Positions 47,740-59,788 of a stretch of DNA of 64,000 bases are shown in pieces. Positions within the stretch are counted from its first letter, which is position 1, and every line of letters starts with the position of its first letter. The stretch is taken from contig NTMA01000025.1 of NCBI GenBank assembly GCA_002917075.1, positions 62,001-126,000 of the forward strand, given 5' to 3'. The notes beneath the pieces were generated by a model. The model searched no databases and was not told the DNA's origin. It worked only from the letters and a program-made list of their open reading frames with translations. This DNA comes from Hawksworthiomyces lignivorus (lineage: Eukaryota > Ascomycota > Sordariomycetes > Ophiostomatales > Ophiostomataceae). The position numbers and the translations under genes are program-made.

Positions 47740-49710
47740 ATGTACTATTCAAAGCGTTACCTTCCGGTCGTGGTGGCTTCTGGTCTGCCGCTGTGCTATG
47801 CCAGCAGGACCGGTGGCTTCCTGAACATTGCCGCGCCAGCCACGGTACCCCGGGGTGCATCTGAAGTAGTTGACCACAGTTATGCATCCTTTTCTTTCCC
47901 TGCGCATTTCTTTGCCGATTTTGCCGGTATGTTCTTATCATCACGGGGGGGGGGGGGGGGGGGGGGGGGGGGAAGGATTCGAGCCGCAAGTCAGCCTAGT
48001 AACTAACTGCCTGACGCAAAGGCAATAGCAGCCACCCTAACCTCTTCTCGCGTGATATCCTTGAAGTGTTGCACCAGAAGACAGGTGCCATGCCATATAT
48101 CCGCATTGGCGGCACATCGGCGTAAGTGTTCAGATAATGATGGCCAGAATTTCTCGGACAATACAGCCAGCTGACCAACAGGGATCACACATACTACAAC
48201 GAATCACAGGCCATCTCTGTGATTGAGAGTGGCTTCAATGCCAATGGCATACCTAGTAATGTCGAGGTCGGTCCAGTGTGGTTCGAGGGTCTTAAGAACT
48301 TCCCGGGCACCAAATGGATCTTCCAGGTCAACATGTGGAACACGACGGACAATGCTCTCCGCGAGGCCCGCAAGGTCATGGAGGTCTGCGGTGGTAGCCT
48401 GCTTGCATTTGAGATTGGCAATGAACCCGACTTGGCAATGCTAGAAGGCGAAGCCAATGTCTTCACCAGAGAGCAATACGTGCAGAAGTGGCTCAGCATC
48501 GCCAGCGACATCTCATCCGATGTTCTTCGCGGCAATCACTACGGCCTCGACAATGAATACATATTCCAGGCTCTCACATTTGCTTTTCACAATTATAACA
48601 ATTTCACAGTGTATGTGTAGTCTTGCCTATTTGGCAAAGCACATACGGGACAGAAAGAAAGTCAGATGCTAACGTGGTCAGCGAGGGTGCATTTAAGGAT
48701 TGTATTGACTGTGACGGCTATGTAAAGCTAGTCTCGCAGCACCAGTATGCAGGTGGCTCTGACTGGTGGATAACGCTACAAAGTACGTGAAGAACAGTGG
48801 ATTCCCTGGCGAATTTGATTTTTGGTTTATTTGCCGAAGATGCCTGCTAATTGCTAGATTCCTTCATGAACCACACCGCTGTCGCTGCCAACCTCTCACA
48901 ATACCAGAGCGACATCCAGTACCTCAAGCACAATTACCCTAATATCACGTACGTGCTAGGCGAGACAAACAGTGACTATGTCAATACCAACATGTGGGCC
49001 ATTGAGGGCGTCTTTGGCAGCGCTTTGTGGATGATCGACTATCTCATGTTTGGCATGACACAAGTAGGTTCTCACTGACAAGTGCAAAATACATGTCTAT
49101 ATTTAATAGCTGACATGCTAATCAATAGAATATCACACGCATGCACTTGATACAGGGCACCAACTTTGGCTACACGGCTTGGGTGCCTGTAGAGTCGAAT
49201 GGTCGTGCGCCTTACACGCGTCCGCCTCTGTATGGCTTCCTGTTCAACGCAGACGTGCTCGGCGCGGTGTCGAAGATCCAAGTCGAAGAAATAGCGCTAG
49301 ACCTGTGGAACTTTTCTGCGTACGCCGTCTATGACGCGGGTCGGCTGGCGAAATATGTGCTCATCAACCTTGACGAGCGGAACAGCACCACGCCATACAC
49401 ACGCCCGCAGCAGGCTATCTCTATTGCCGCGCCCAGCAGTAAGTGTAGCAAGAGCGCCAAGCATGGCAACGGGCCCTGCAGGCCTAGTGACGGTGGCAGC
49501 ATAGCTGGCACGACTGCCAAGGTGCAACGTCTGACGGCCAGCGGTGCCAGTGCCGATGATGGCATTAGTTGGGGTGGCCTCAGTTGGAATTATACAGACG
49601 GCCGGCTTGTGCAGCAGGGCCGTCCTGCAAGAGAGAAGCTTTTGTTTGACGCGCAGGGCAAGGCCGAGCTCACCATTGCCTCATCCGAGGCTGTGCTCAT
49701 CACTTTCTGA
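47740..49710 (+). CDS. Secreted glycoside hydrolase family 79 (beta-glucuronidase-like)
   Basis: Six exons (47740-47926, 48022-48121, 48182-48610, 48682-48782, 48858-49063, 49129-49710) give 534 residues. A signal peptide of about 22 residues (RYLPVVVASGLPLCYA core) sends it to the cell surface or medium. The TIM-barrel part shows PYIRIGGTSA, the acid/base Glu in FEIGNEPDL and the nucleophile Glu in YVLGETNSDY; the last 190 residues form the beta-sandwich GH79 C-terminal domain, ending in SSEAVLITF. Fungal members remove glucuronic or 4-O-methylglucuronic acid from arabinogalactan-type glycans. Intron 1 (47927-48021) holds a run of 28 G (47945-47972), which makes it unusually long and hard to sequence; the GTATGT donor and CTAAC/CTGAC-containing 3' end are intact. 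Confidence 0.92.
47945..47972 (+). repeat. Poly(G) tract of 28 bases inside an intron
   Basis: An uninterrupted G28 run in intron 1 of the GH79 gene; coding frame is unaffected. Length may vary or be an assembly estimate. Confidence 0.95.
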
Positions 49711-50701
49711 ACTGCGCTCGCAGGCAAATCAAAATACCTCAGTCACATAATAAGTTATATCTGACGAGACAGCATACGTTCAATAAGATTAATATTAAAA
49801 GCCGCACCAGTATACTCGAACTTAAAATCTATAATTAATTGAAATACATGAGAACGGGTGCGCTATCTTATTGAAATGCTCCCTGCTGCTATAGTCCACG
49901 TTAAATGGATAGAACAAAGAGGTTTTCCATATGGTAGAACAAAATGAAAAAGAGAAAAGCAGAAAAATAAAATGTGCCGTCCATACAGTGAAGGTGTGAA
50001 AGAGAAGGCGTGGTGCATTATTAGAGAACGTGAAAAGATTACAACTGTGAGTACCTGACAAAAGGTGCTTCCAAGAGACATTTCCTCACCGCAATGGCCA
50101 CCAAACTCGGCGGCAAGTGTGAGCCAAACCTAGTGGCCAGAGCAGCGCTCTCTCGCTTCGTTGCTTCATTGTGTACCTTTGAGGAAGAAATACTTGGGTT
50201 TGACAGTAGGCAGTAGACTGCGCTGTAATAGACAGTCGATCCTCCAGCCACGTCGCTGTAAGTATATGTTACGAAACCTCCCCTGTATATAGGCAGGTGT
50301 TGTCAGCTGGCGCTCAGGTGTCATCAACAGCACACTGTACGAGATAGAATTCTAGTACGGTACGGTATACTGTACCCAAACCCCTGAAAGCCCTGAGCAG
50401 TTCACCTCAGCCAAAACTTAGTCTCGTATTCCACACACCACCTATTTAAATAGGAGACCTGGCAACATTCAGAATTACCTTTCCTTGCTTTCTGCATGCC
50501 TTGCAACTGCTGTGCTTAAGACACATCAAGGCTTTACACGTTTTCATAGTGATAATTTATTCTTATTTTAGTTTTTCTGACAGGACTCTGCGTCACCGCT
50601 CTTTGCAGACCCACTTGCTTTTGTTTTGTGTATTTCGGTTTTAATATTTTCTGTAATTGGCCGTTCTCTTGCTCAGCAATTTTAGCTCTAAAGTTGCCAG
50701 G
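49711..50701. other. Intergenic region
   Basis: About 1 kb without a supported gene; AT-rich near 49740-49860. The promoter of the MYND gene is at the right end. Confidence 0.55.
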
Positions 50702-51702
50702 ATGTCATCGCAAGAATCTGCTAAGAAGTGCGGCAACCTCAAGTGCACAAAGGACCCTGAGTCCGTGGCATTAAAGCAATGTGCCAAGTGCAAGAAAGAG
50801 GCTTACTGCTCCCGTGAATGTCAGGCAGCATCTTGGCCAACGCACAAGACGAAATGTCGTCGCCCGAATTATATTATCAAATGTCACTTGAGCCCAGGAG
50901 ACATCACAAACCCCGATGTAGTGCGCACAATTTCCTGCCCAGCAGATGCTGTCTTCTATCATTTGCACATGATCCTACAGGTTGCCTTCGGCTGGGCCAC
51001 AACACACTCGTTCGATTTTGCGGTGAAAGACCCAACCTACAGCGAGCCAGATGACATCATGGAATACATGACTCGACGGATGGCTTTGGACCGAAACGGT
51101 GGTCGGAACGGCGCGTCGGCGCCACGTGAGTACCTGATCCGGGTTACCGATCCTGTGGAGATGACATCGTTCTCGGGCATCGATCGCATGCACGAGGGGC
51201 AGCGGCGGCATGTGAATACGCCAGAGAAGAAAGCCGATAAATATAAGCTCTTCCAATTGTTTGATGATCCCCAGTATCAAGGTCAGTACTACCAAGTGTT
51301 GAATCTATCTTTATGAGCCATTATTCACGTGAGATAGGCCGCGAGATTGTCTACACCTATGACTTTGGTGACAACTGGGAGCATTACCTTACTATCACGG
51401 ACCGCGCAGAACCTACTAACGACTTCGTGTGCTTGGAAGGATCGGGCCACTATGTTGCCGAAGATGTGGGCAGCGTAAAGGGCTGGGAAAGGTTAAAGGC
51501 CGCCTATCAAACAACAAACCCGAGTAAGGAACAGAAGGAGCGTCGCTTTTGGTTCGAGAACCAAGCAAGTAACTCTGATCCCTTGGGGTTGGCTGGTGAT
51601 CGTATCAATGCCTTTGACCGTGTTCAGATGAATAAGGACCTCGCGAATGTCTTTGACCGGTTTGAGCGGATGGCGCAAATGAACACAAAGGGATTTAAAT
51701 AA
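50702..51702 (+). CDS. MYND zinc finger fused to a pRiA4b ORF-3-like domain
   Basis: Exons 50702-51281 and 51338-51702 (intron GTCAGT..GAGATAG) give 314 residues. Residues about 10-50 are a MYND finger (CGNLKC..CAKCKKEAYCSRECQ..HKTKC), a protein-interaction module. The rest matches the plasmid pRiA4b ORF-3-like fold, a domain of bacterial mobile-element origin: VFYHLHMILQVAFGW, the SFDF block, then YTYDFGDNWEHYLTI and YVAEDVGSVKGWERL. This fusion is widespread in filamentous fungi, but its function is not established. The start is the ATG at 50702, just before the first MYND cysteine. Confidence 0.9.
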
Positions 51703-52232
51703 AGAACACCTACACGTGCCTTTTGGAAGGAATATAGGCACAGACCCCTAAGAGACGAGATTCTACATCAGACTACCTATGAAAAGCCAAACATAGGTAG
51801 GTAGACTTACTTTTCGATTTCTTGAGGTTGTGGCACTGCTACATAAGTGAATGATGCACCCTGGGTTAGAAACAAGGCGATATGTGATCTGGTACACAGG
51901 TAAAAAAGGACTGTAGATAAAAAAGCCAATGTCTTCTTAAATGATTCACCAAATAGCTTTAAAATATACTGTTCTTCCATATTCTGCTGGTCTGTTGTAC
52001 TCGTATAATACCTGAATTACCCCGACCAGGTCTGATCTTACATACAAGTTCTTTTTGCAGGTTATCAGATTAGTCATAATATCACGAAAATTTCCCGATT
52101 GCTTCCGAAAACGTAGGATTCATAGATATTCGCAGCTGCTTCTCTGAATTTTAATTGCAGGTTCCATCTATTTCACCGCGATATCTTCGACAGAAATTGG
52201 GTTTTAAACTTCAAAAAAGCGGTTATAGAAAT
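51703..52232. other. Intergenic region
   Basis: No gene in about 530 bases; the open frame entering the next gene starts at 52155, but its first good ATG is 52233. Confidence 0.55.
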
Positions 52233-52736
52233 ATGGCTTCTGGGAAATTTGTCGACCCACTGGTCCTCTTACGCGTGGCGCCACTTGTCACCGCCTCCGC
52301 CTCGCTCTGGTACTCGGTAGACCAACACTGGATGTACAGCTTGCTGAGTTCGCCACCGGTGCGTGAAGACGGCGGCTCGCACGTGCTTTCGGCTTTCTGG
52401 AAACACGGCCTCGTGCGCGGCACTTCCTTCATCGTCGGCCTCTACAGCGCGTCGGCCGTCACTGGCGTCGCCAACCTCTACATTCACGGTTTAGGTCTGC
52501 CCAGAACGGCTTCTCGCTTCTATGGTTATGGAGCAGCGTTTGCTCTATCACACTTCCTCTTTGTGCCCTTGGTGGCGCCGCTGATCCGGGATATGCGGAA
52601 AGAGCCTGACCGCACGAAGACTTGGACGTATCAGCAGACGTGGCTCAAGTATCACGATATCCGGTCAGTTGTGTCTGACCTGCCGACATGGCTCTGCTTC
52701 CTTGTAGCTGTTTCTGAATCGTTGAAACTTCGTTGA
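52233..52736 (+). CDS. Small integral membrane protein
   Basis: 167 residues from the ATG at 52233 (ATATGGCTTCT). Four hydrophobic segments can be seen, near LLRVAPLVTASASLWY, GTSFIVGLYSASAVTGVANL, YGAAFALSHFLFVPLVAPL and LPTWLCFLVAVS. Size and layout resemble fungal DUF1772/anthrone-oxygenase-type membrane proteins, but I do not see a decisive motif, and no polyketide genes lie nearby. Single exon. Function unknown; a membrane enzyme or a housekeeping membrane protein are both possible. Confidence 0.65.
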   Translation: MASGKFVDPLVLLRVAPLVTASASLWYSVDQHWMYSLLSSPPVREDGGSHVLSAFWKHGLVRGTSFIVGLYSASAVTGVANLYIHGLGLPRTASRFYGYGAAFALSHFLFVPLVAPLIRDMRKEPDRTKTWTYQQTWLKYHDIRSVVSDLPTWLCFLVAVSESLKLR

Positions 52737-53553
52737 CGGCCTACATCTGCTTGAGCCGATGCGATGGCAACAGTGGCCTGGAGGCGACTTTTTCAGATGA
52801 CGTTTGCGCTACGGCCCTAGCTCTGTATGTATTGTACAGGGTTCAGTTTTACGCCAAGCTACCAGCTCAATTTGTGAAACTTTGCCGAGGAATCATTTGA
52901 AGGGATTGTAATATTCTGTTGAGGGCCTGTATTTTTTCGAAGGAGGTGGTCAAAACACTGAAGAAAACCACGACAGCGGCTTGCGGTGCTTGTCCAGTTG
53001 GCAAACATATGGTCTTCGCCACAAACTCTATCTCATTGAAACTTCTACTCGTGAATCAAAAACTAGATAGTAAAAAGAAAACGCCGAATACAAAAGAGAT
53101 TAGAGATGTGAAGGGGACCAAAGACGTGTGAGATAGACAAGCCTCAGAGGTCAGACTATCTCCGTACATCAAAGGGTTGGTGCCTCTGACGCCAACGTTG
53201 CTCGCAGTGACAGTGGGTCTATTCTACGGGTTCTCCTCACTAAAGACGCGGAGCAGTGTAGCTAAAATACAGGGTGGTAGGCACAGTATCTGTAAAAACA
53301 GTGTCACGTTGAATGAAGACTTTGCACTGTTTCAGCAACTCCGGACATAATTTGTTGTTGCCTAACAGTTTATTCTCGTCTCTTTCAATCCATCATCATG
53401 GTACGATTACATACGGACAGAGGTTCTCACAACCTGGTACGTTCAATTCTCAATTATACTAGCTGCAATTTCATGGTATTTATTCTGTAAGAATTTCGGA
53501 ATCTATGCTGCATAGAACGATTTTGGGCCTCGCTACAATCGTTTGAAAGAAGT
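52737..53553. other. Intergenic region
   Basis: About 820 bases without a supported gene; the right part is the promoter of the hydrolase gene. Confidence 0.55.
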
Positions 53554-54417
53554 ATGTCTTCCGAAGAATTCAGCCCGAAGCATGCGGATCTAGAGATCGC
53601 GTACACCCGTCTTCCTACTGCAAAAGAGGACAGCAGTGCCGGGGCATCATCACACCCAACGATCATTTTCCTTCATGGCGGAGAATCTTGCCATCTAGAG
53701 TTCTCTCGCGTCGCACCATTCCTCACGGATGACTACGAGCTCCTTCTTGTTGACCTGCCAGGGCACTCAAGATCCAAGGAAATACCATTCAGCATCGACA
53801 ACGCTGTCAATGCGCTCACACACCTCATCAAGAAACAAGCCAAGGACGGTAAGGCACACATTGTTGGCCTGTCGCTCGGCGGCTTTATTGGCCTGGAATT
53901 AGCGCGACGGTATCCGGACCTCGTACTGAGCTTATGGTGCACCGGCTGCGCCCCATTTAGCGGGTACAAACGCTGGCTCAGGTCCCATACACGGCTGCTA
54001 AGTGGGTTCGTCACACTGGCAGGCCATCTGGCAACAGAGAAGATTTTTTGGGCCTCTCTCGGCGTGGAAGAACCTATCCCGGGGCTCAGGGCCGAGGTCA
54101 AAAATAATCAAAATACAACATTGCTGAAACCAGTTTACGATGCTGTTGTTTCTGTAAGATTAGAAGACCTTGCTGACATTCATGGCGTGAGAATTGCCAT
54201 CATAGCAGGCGGGAAGCAAGACAGTGTCGAGGACACGGTGGAAGCAGGGAAGGTGCTCAGAAGCAAGAATCCGGAGTGCAATGCATTCGTGGTGAAAGAA
54301 GCCCTTCACTGGTGGTCCATACAACTTCCTGAGGTGTTTGCCCGAGGTGTGAGAGCCTGGGTTGAGGGTAGTGAGATGCCAAAAGAATACGAGCCATTAC
54401 TCACAGCTGCATCTTGA
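53554..54417 (+). CDS. Alpha/beta-hydrolase fold protein
   Basis: A single 287-residue exon without a signal peptide. Core motifs are HGG (residues 41-43, oxyanion loop), the nucleophile elbow GLSLGG with Ser107, and a candidate catalytic His at about 252 in KEALHWWSIQLP; the acid is probably the Asp in GGKQDSVED. It resembles small-molecule esterases or C-C hydrolases of the alpha/beta-hydrolase-6 group; the substrate cannot be read from sequence. It is unrelated in detail to the SesB-like hydrolase at 15.2 kb. No close partner gene. Confidence 0.83.
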   Translation: MSSEEFSPKHADLEIAYTRLPTAKEDSSAGASSHPTIIFLHGGESCHLEFSRVAPFLTDDYELLLVDLPGHSRSKEIPFSIDNAVNALTHLIKKQAKDGKAHIVGLSLGGFIGLELARRYPDLVLSLWCTGCAPFSGYKRWLRSHTRLLSGFVTLAGHLATEKIFWASLGVEEPIPGLRAEVKNNQNTTLLKPVYDAVVSVRLEDLADIHGVRIAIIAGGKQDSVEDTVEAGKVLRSKNPECNAFVVKEALHWWSIQLPEVFARGVRAWVEGSEMPKEYEPLLTAAS

Positions 54418-54839
54418 GTTTGGGTCTCGTTTCTCACACTCCATCCTAACTTGCCGGAAACTTTCCACCAACAAACGCATATACTTCGCACGTTCTTGGT
54501 ATTCCGAGGTAGCAAACTATGTAAATGCTTCTTCGAACAACAACTCCTCTATTGCTGGCGCCGAAACTGTAACTGCCCCGGCTGCCATTGCCAAGAATTT
54601 AACTCGTTTCCTACAATATGTCTTTCGATATACAACCTTACATTAGCGTTAATGCGGCGTTTGTTTGAGATTCTACGTGCTTTAAAAAGAAAGTTTTGCA
54701 TTTATCTACAAATTCATCTTGTATTATTTGAAACGTATTGAATCAATAAACAACCAAAAACAATCGTGGTAAAATATACATTCAATTCACATAGCTACAG
54801 TCTGCCTCTTGAGCCAGTAGGATGTAGATAAATATCATA
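54418..54839. other. Intergenic region
   Basis: 3' side of the hydrolase gene and of the ankyrin relic; nothing else seen. Confidence 0.5.
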
Positions 54840-55415
54840 GAGCGACGCTGGTGACGGCGGCTATAAGCAGCTTCGCAGACTCCAGTTGCCTGAACTTGGT
54901 GACAGTCTTCGTGATGCCTTTGCAGACCCTGAGATCGGCACCGGTGGCCAACAGATTCTCGACTAGGTACGGCTATTTGATCGCCAACACGAGGAGCCAA
55001 TTGTCCACTCTGAAATTAAGGTTCGCACCGTGAGCTAGGAGATGGTTGAACGTGTTTTATTGTCGTGTCCGATAGCCGTACCCAGGGCGGTCCAGTCCTC
55101 ATAATAGTGATACGGCTCATTTTCGTCCGTGCCTTCGCCTAGGAAACATCGCACAGACTCAATCTTTTTCACGTCGACGGCTCTCTGAATCACGTCATTG
55201 GCCTTGCTTATCGCTACACCGACCTCGACAAGCATATCCAGTGTCCCAGGCTGAGTAGCCGCCACGTGCAGCGGTCATTCCAGACCGTGGGCATATGGGT
55301 CTGCCCCCTTTCCACGAGAATTTTAACTATTTCAGTCCGATCGTAAAAGATGGCGTCTCTCAGTGACGTGAGATCGTCACGATATCCTATTGTGCAATGA
55401 AATCGACCCATATCA
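54840..55415 (-). pseudogene. Ankyrin-repeat gene remnant
   Basis: On the minus strand, pieces of ankyrin repeats can be read in shifting frames: TSLRDAIFYDRTEIVKILVE, then AATQPGTLDMLVEVGVAISK, an EDWTALGTAIGHD block, and ENLLATGADLRVCKGITK. Frameshifts (between about 55330 and 55260) and in-frame stops (near 54980) break the reading, and no intact start is seen. It was probably the C-terminal repeat array of a larger ankyrin protein, of the kind often joined to NACHT or hydrolase domains. It lies beside a damaged HET gene. Confidence 0.7.
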
Positions 55416-55734
55416 GCCGCATGTCGGAGATAAGTGCGCGGCCGACTGGTCAGAGACTATACTTGCCGCTCCTAAGGCGGCAGCCAAGTCATGATGCACC
55501 CCTAGTTCCCGCGACAGAGCCTCCTAACTTACAACTAACAGTCTGTTTCGCCTGAACTCAACAAGACTCGTGACCTCTCGTGTTGTCAATAAGCTAGCTC
55601 TTTTTTGAGGAGGCTCGGATTTTCGGAGTGGTACATTAGATTTGACCACTCGACACTGAATCAAACGATCAACATTGCTTTCCTCAGGATTGCGCGCGAA
55701 AACTATCAAATCGAAGTCTATTGCTTCATGAACC

Positions 55735-57701
55735 ATGCCTTTCTCATTTTCGTCGCTCAATCCGCGATCGTATAAGTACGAGAGGCTTGACACGGAAACA
55801 CGACAAATCCGACTTATCCATGTCCTTGCGACGGGCAAGAAACATGCTGGCCGAGTGCTGGGTGAAATCACTGGTTTTGAGGGGTACATTCACACTGATC
55901 TCTGAATGGTGAGATTGCGCTAAGTTACCGAGCAATATCCTATGCTTGGACCAAAAGTAAGCAATCTAGAAAAATCAAGGTCACGGATTACAAGGGCCGA
56001 CAGACCAGCAAGACAATGAAGGATCTCCAAGTTCCCGAAGACGTGTACAACATGCTGCTGTATTTTGTCACGATCCAGAACAATGGCACGCAGGAGGATA
56101 GAGATTGTAGTTGGATGGGGGGACTCCATCTCTGGATCGACCAAATTTGCATAAACCAGAAGGATACGAAAGAAAAGGCCTCACAGGTAGATATGATGAG
56201 CGATATCTACCGGAAAGCCTCGGGCGTTGTGATATGGCTTGGCTTCCCGAGTGCAGATAGCAACTTGGCCCTCGACTTTATTCGAAATTTTGATCCGAAC
56301 TATTACGCCAGGTTGCTAGGGCAAAGGCCGGCTGGTCCTAACCAGCGGCCGGTGCATGCGCTCTGCGCGGACCCACAAGACCCAAAACCATGGGAGGCCC
56401 TCCGGGCACTGCTGTCTCGCGAGTGGTGGACACGTACCTGGATCATCCAAGAAGCAGCCCTGCATAAGAAGACCTGGGTCGTTTGCGGCAAAGCTTCAGC
56501 CGGTCTAAGCGACTTTGACGATGTATTGAGACAGTTTCTCCGCCATGGCCAAGATCACGTCCTCATGCCGCCGCACGTGCGCAATGTATTCCGTGGGGTC
56601 CCCTTCATAGAGCTCTTGATTAATTGGGAAGATGTCACCCGTAAAATATTTAATTCAGATGGTGCCGACCTCATCAAGTTGATGCGACTCGCAAGCACGG
56701 CCGGCTGCACCAAACATAGAGACCGGATCTTTGCCCTGCTCAGTCTCTCGATGAAACGGTACCGTGATAGTATCGTAGTCGATTACGAGTCACCCATTCA
56801 GGATGTCCTGCTCCGATCCTTCGCTAACATAATCAACACCGGGGGCCTGATCGGCCTGCAACTCGGAAAGCTGCAAAAGACGGAAAATTTTGGCCTCCCG
56901 AGCTGGGCGCCGGAGCTCGGGACGGAGCTGGGAGATGGAGAGTGGCTCTGGCACCGAACCTACGCCGGAGAGAAACCGTGGCTTGCAGGCGGCAGAGCAG
57001 CGCATTGGAACCAGCTCGGTATGGCAAAGTGGACGATGCCAGAGAATGAATCACCACTGCTAGGAAAGGGTACACCAAATCTACGGTTTTCGTCAGATCT
57101 CCGCACATTGGCGGCCCGCGGCATCGTCTTCGATTCCATTGAGACCACGCATCCGGCATGGCTGCACTCTAAGGCGGAGATAGCCGCGGCGGCCACTGGC
57201 AAGCTGGAAATTGATCCTGAGACAAGAAAGGAGCACATTAGGAAGCTGCAGAATGTCATTGAGGCGTCGGCCGCTGCTAAGGCAAATGTGTATCCCAACG
57301 AGCTGTACGCGTTCATGATTACAATGATCGCGACTCGCTACGGGCCGGATCGGCGCATCCCGAGTTATGTAGGCCCGAAAAAAATCTGCCGAAGAGGATG
57401 TGGCTGTCGATTTTGAAGAGAGGCGAACTCGAAAAGGCGGTCAGCGGGCCCAGGATACCTCGACGGGTGCAACGAGCGGTCATTCATTATTACCACCATG
57501 GGTTATTTTGGGGTTGCGTCGCCGAGGGCTCGGCTTGGTGATTTGGTATGCGTGCTGCATACCGCGCATGTACCGTTTGTGTTGAGAAAGAGACTAGGCG
57601 ATGGTGAGCGCTGCTACGAGTTTGCGGGCGACGCTTACGTGTATGGGATCTCTGAAGGAGAGATATTTGAGTGGGCAAAAGTCCCGTGGAAAGAGCACTG
57701 A
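55735..57701 (+). pseudogene. HET (heterokaryon incompatibility) domain gene, apparently broken
   Basis: An ATG at 55735 opens a HET N-terminus (SYKYERLDTETRQIRLIHVL) that hits TGA at 55903-55905. Shifting frame by one base there continues straight into SYRAISYAWTKSKQ, LHLWIDQICINQKDTKEKAS and IYRKASGVVIWLG, the three HET signature blocks. The frame then stays open to a TGA at 57414-57416, after which the same frame resumes with the usual HET C-terminal block (ERSFIITTMGYFGVASPRA..GDLVCVL) and ends at 57701. A 54-base in-frame stretch, 57369-57422 (GTAGGC..GAGAG), could be an intron removing the second stop, but it has no good branch site. HET proteins trigger cell death after non-self fusion; this copy looks inactivated by at least one lesion. 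Sequencing error is the alternative. Confidence 0.75.
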
Positions 57702-59202
57702 GGAGTTTTGGATAATATGATGGTACGAAATATGAAATTTAATGCCTTTGCGAATTTCTATGTTATTTAAAGGCAGATTCCAGTCTATGGAAATTCTAAG
57801 TACATGACAATACGACTCACATGTTATGGCGGTATGATAGGACTAACCAACACACGACTAAGGGGGGCCATATTAATGGGATTCCACTACTCAAAACTAC
57901 CAGTCTGAAATGTGTCACTCCTTCGCTCGTCAAGACTCACTAGAAATTATTGAGACGTATCAGGCAGTACAGTCAGCTAGTCACGAAGCGTTCAGCCAGT
58001 TCGCCCAACTTCCCATGTTCAAACTTTCAATCCAAATTGTATGTGAATTAATGTACAATAGGCTATGACTTGTTCAAAGACCGACTTTTTAATATTTCTG
58101 TCTCTGTGTGCAATGCTTTTGCAATGAAACTGCGCTCGCGATTTACACTAAAACAAGGAGCCGTCTCGAGGAACCTTGGACAAACATAATTCGAAGGAAC
58201 TGAGGCAGACGGTGGCTTGCTGAGGCACACGAGTATACTGAACCGTGCTCCTTACCTAGATAGCTACCTTAGTTCAGAAATACGACTAGTCACTACCGAT
58301 TATCTAAAAAATACAATCACCTACCGTTGTACTCCTGCGATCTCATTACATATAAAGAATTGTTGATACACTCTCTCGCATTCTTGCCGAACATCAATCC
58401 TTCTAACTTGATCACCTATCAGAGTACTATATATCCACGAAGTGCTTTGCAACGCGTCTCTTCTTTCCCGCTTGGTGCCATCCCGATGGTATTCCTGGCA
58501 TATTGTTTTAGGTAAAAAAAGACGACTTGGTTGTGGTCAAACTTGAGGCCAGCGCTGTGTGGCTCAACTTAGATTAAAGGTAGATGCTTCTACTTGGAGA
58601 GGAAGTGGACTTGGTGGTATGGTTGCACATAGCTATTCACGTGATAGACGTGCAATTGCGCAGCCTGATTTAAGGGAATGGTTGCAGTGAACACAATCTA
58701 ACGGTCTGCAATCGTGCACGTTCACACAACCACTCTTCCAACGTCCGATACATCACACGGGAACTTACAAGTATTGTGCGAATCAACGAGCGACATAGTC
58801 TCAGATACTCTAGGAATTGTCCAGAATCACAACTCGAGAATCTGGCAATGCGTATTTACTCGTTTTGTTTGACTCTATTTTTCAAAGAAATGGAACTCTC
58901 TTTCTTTCTTGTTTCCTCACTCTATTTTCTTCCCCTGCAATATCGAACCTTACCTACTACATAGAAGTCTAGTATATTCTTTCTGAACTCTTCAATTTTT
59001 TTTGCGATAAAACAAATTGTCTCTATTTCGCGGCTCTCAAGATCTTCTGCCTCATCCTGTTACATTCTGTAAGAACGCGATATATTCCATTCTTGACACC
59101 GTCATCTACATGCCACGAAAGAATGTACTATTTTCATCGTTATTATTGTTGTTCTTGTTTAGCTAACTGGTTACATTCATCCTCGCAGAGAAGCTTGTCG
59201 AA
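57702..59202. other. Intergenic region
   Basis: 1.5 kb without a supported gene; pyrimidine-rich leader-like sequence at 58850-59100. CTAACTGG..CGCAG at 59162-59189 just before the next ATG looks like the 3' end of a 5'-UTR intron. Confidence 0.5.
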
Positions 59203-59496
59203 ATGACTGTTGAACCTTCTACTTCGTCCTCCGAGTCAACAAATGTCACTCCAGATAGTCAAGATGCAACCCCTCAGTCTACAGCTGCATCTTCTGAGCC
59301 GACGAACGCCATCCTAGAGGATGAAGGTCAACATCCTCAGCCAACAAACGTTACGCCGACGAACCATGATGGAACTCTTAATGGAGTCGGCGGCTGGGCT
59401 GACATCCCAGATAACGACAGAGCGCCTGTTGAGAACTTTGAGGAGCAGGTTGCTAATTTCGATACCAATATCGATACTCGTGAAATGGAAGCTTAA
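59203..59496 (+). CDS. Small acidic Ser/Thr-rich hypothetical protein
   Basis: A 97-residue single exon beginning MTVEPSTSSSES. The first 65 residues are low complexity (Ser, Thr, Pro, Gln, Glu) with repeated PTN and TPxxQD-like units; the end is acidic (VENFEEQVANFDTNIDTREM). No signal peptide, membrane helix or known domain. Support comes from the acceptor-like site just upstream of the ATG and the composition bias; it could still be a chance frame. Probably disordered and cytosolic if made. Confidence 0.45.
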   Translation: MTVEPSTSSSESTNVTPDSQDATPQSTAASSEPTNAILEDEGQHPQPTNVTPTNHDGTLNGVGGWADIPDNDRAPVENFEEQVANFDTNIDTREMEA

Positions 59497-59788
59497 ATGA
59501 AAGAAACTGTCGCCGTTTGTGTCGTAACCTGTATGATATTTTCTTTGGTTCAAACACATGCAAGGAGTTTGGGCAGGGCAATCTACTCGCGTAGATGTAT
59601 AATAAAACAATCAATTATAATCTGGCTAATATATCATTTTATCTCTTCTCAATAATGACACTCTCTACCAGTCTCTTAAAATAAGTACAACAATGCAAAG
59701 TTCCGACCGGTGATGCTTACATCCAATAATATTTCATCAGTGTTGCGCTACTACAGCAGCTTCATTTGCAGTATATCCTGTAACCAAT

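Noticed and set aside
57400..57585. Separate short frame overlapping the end of the HET gene
   Set aside because: A shifted reading of HET sequence; the conserved HET C-terminus is in the original frame.
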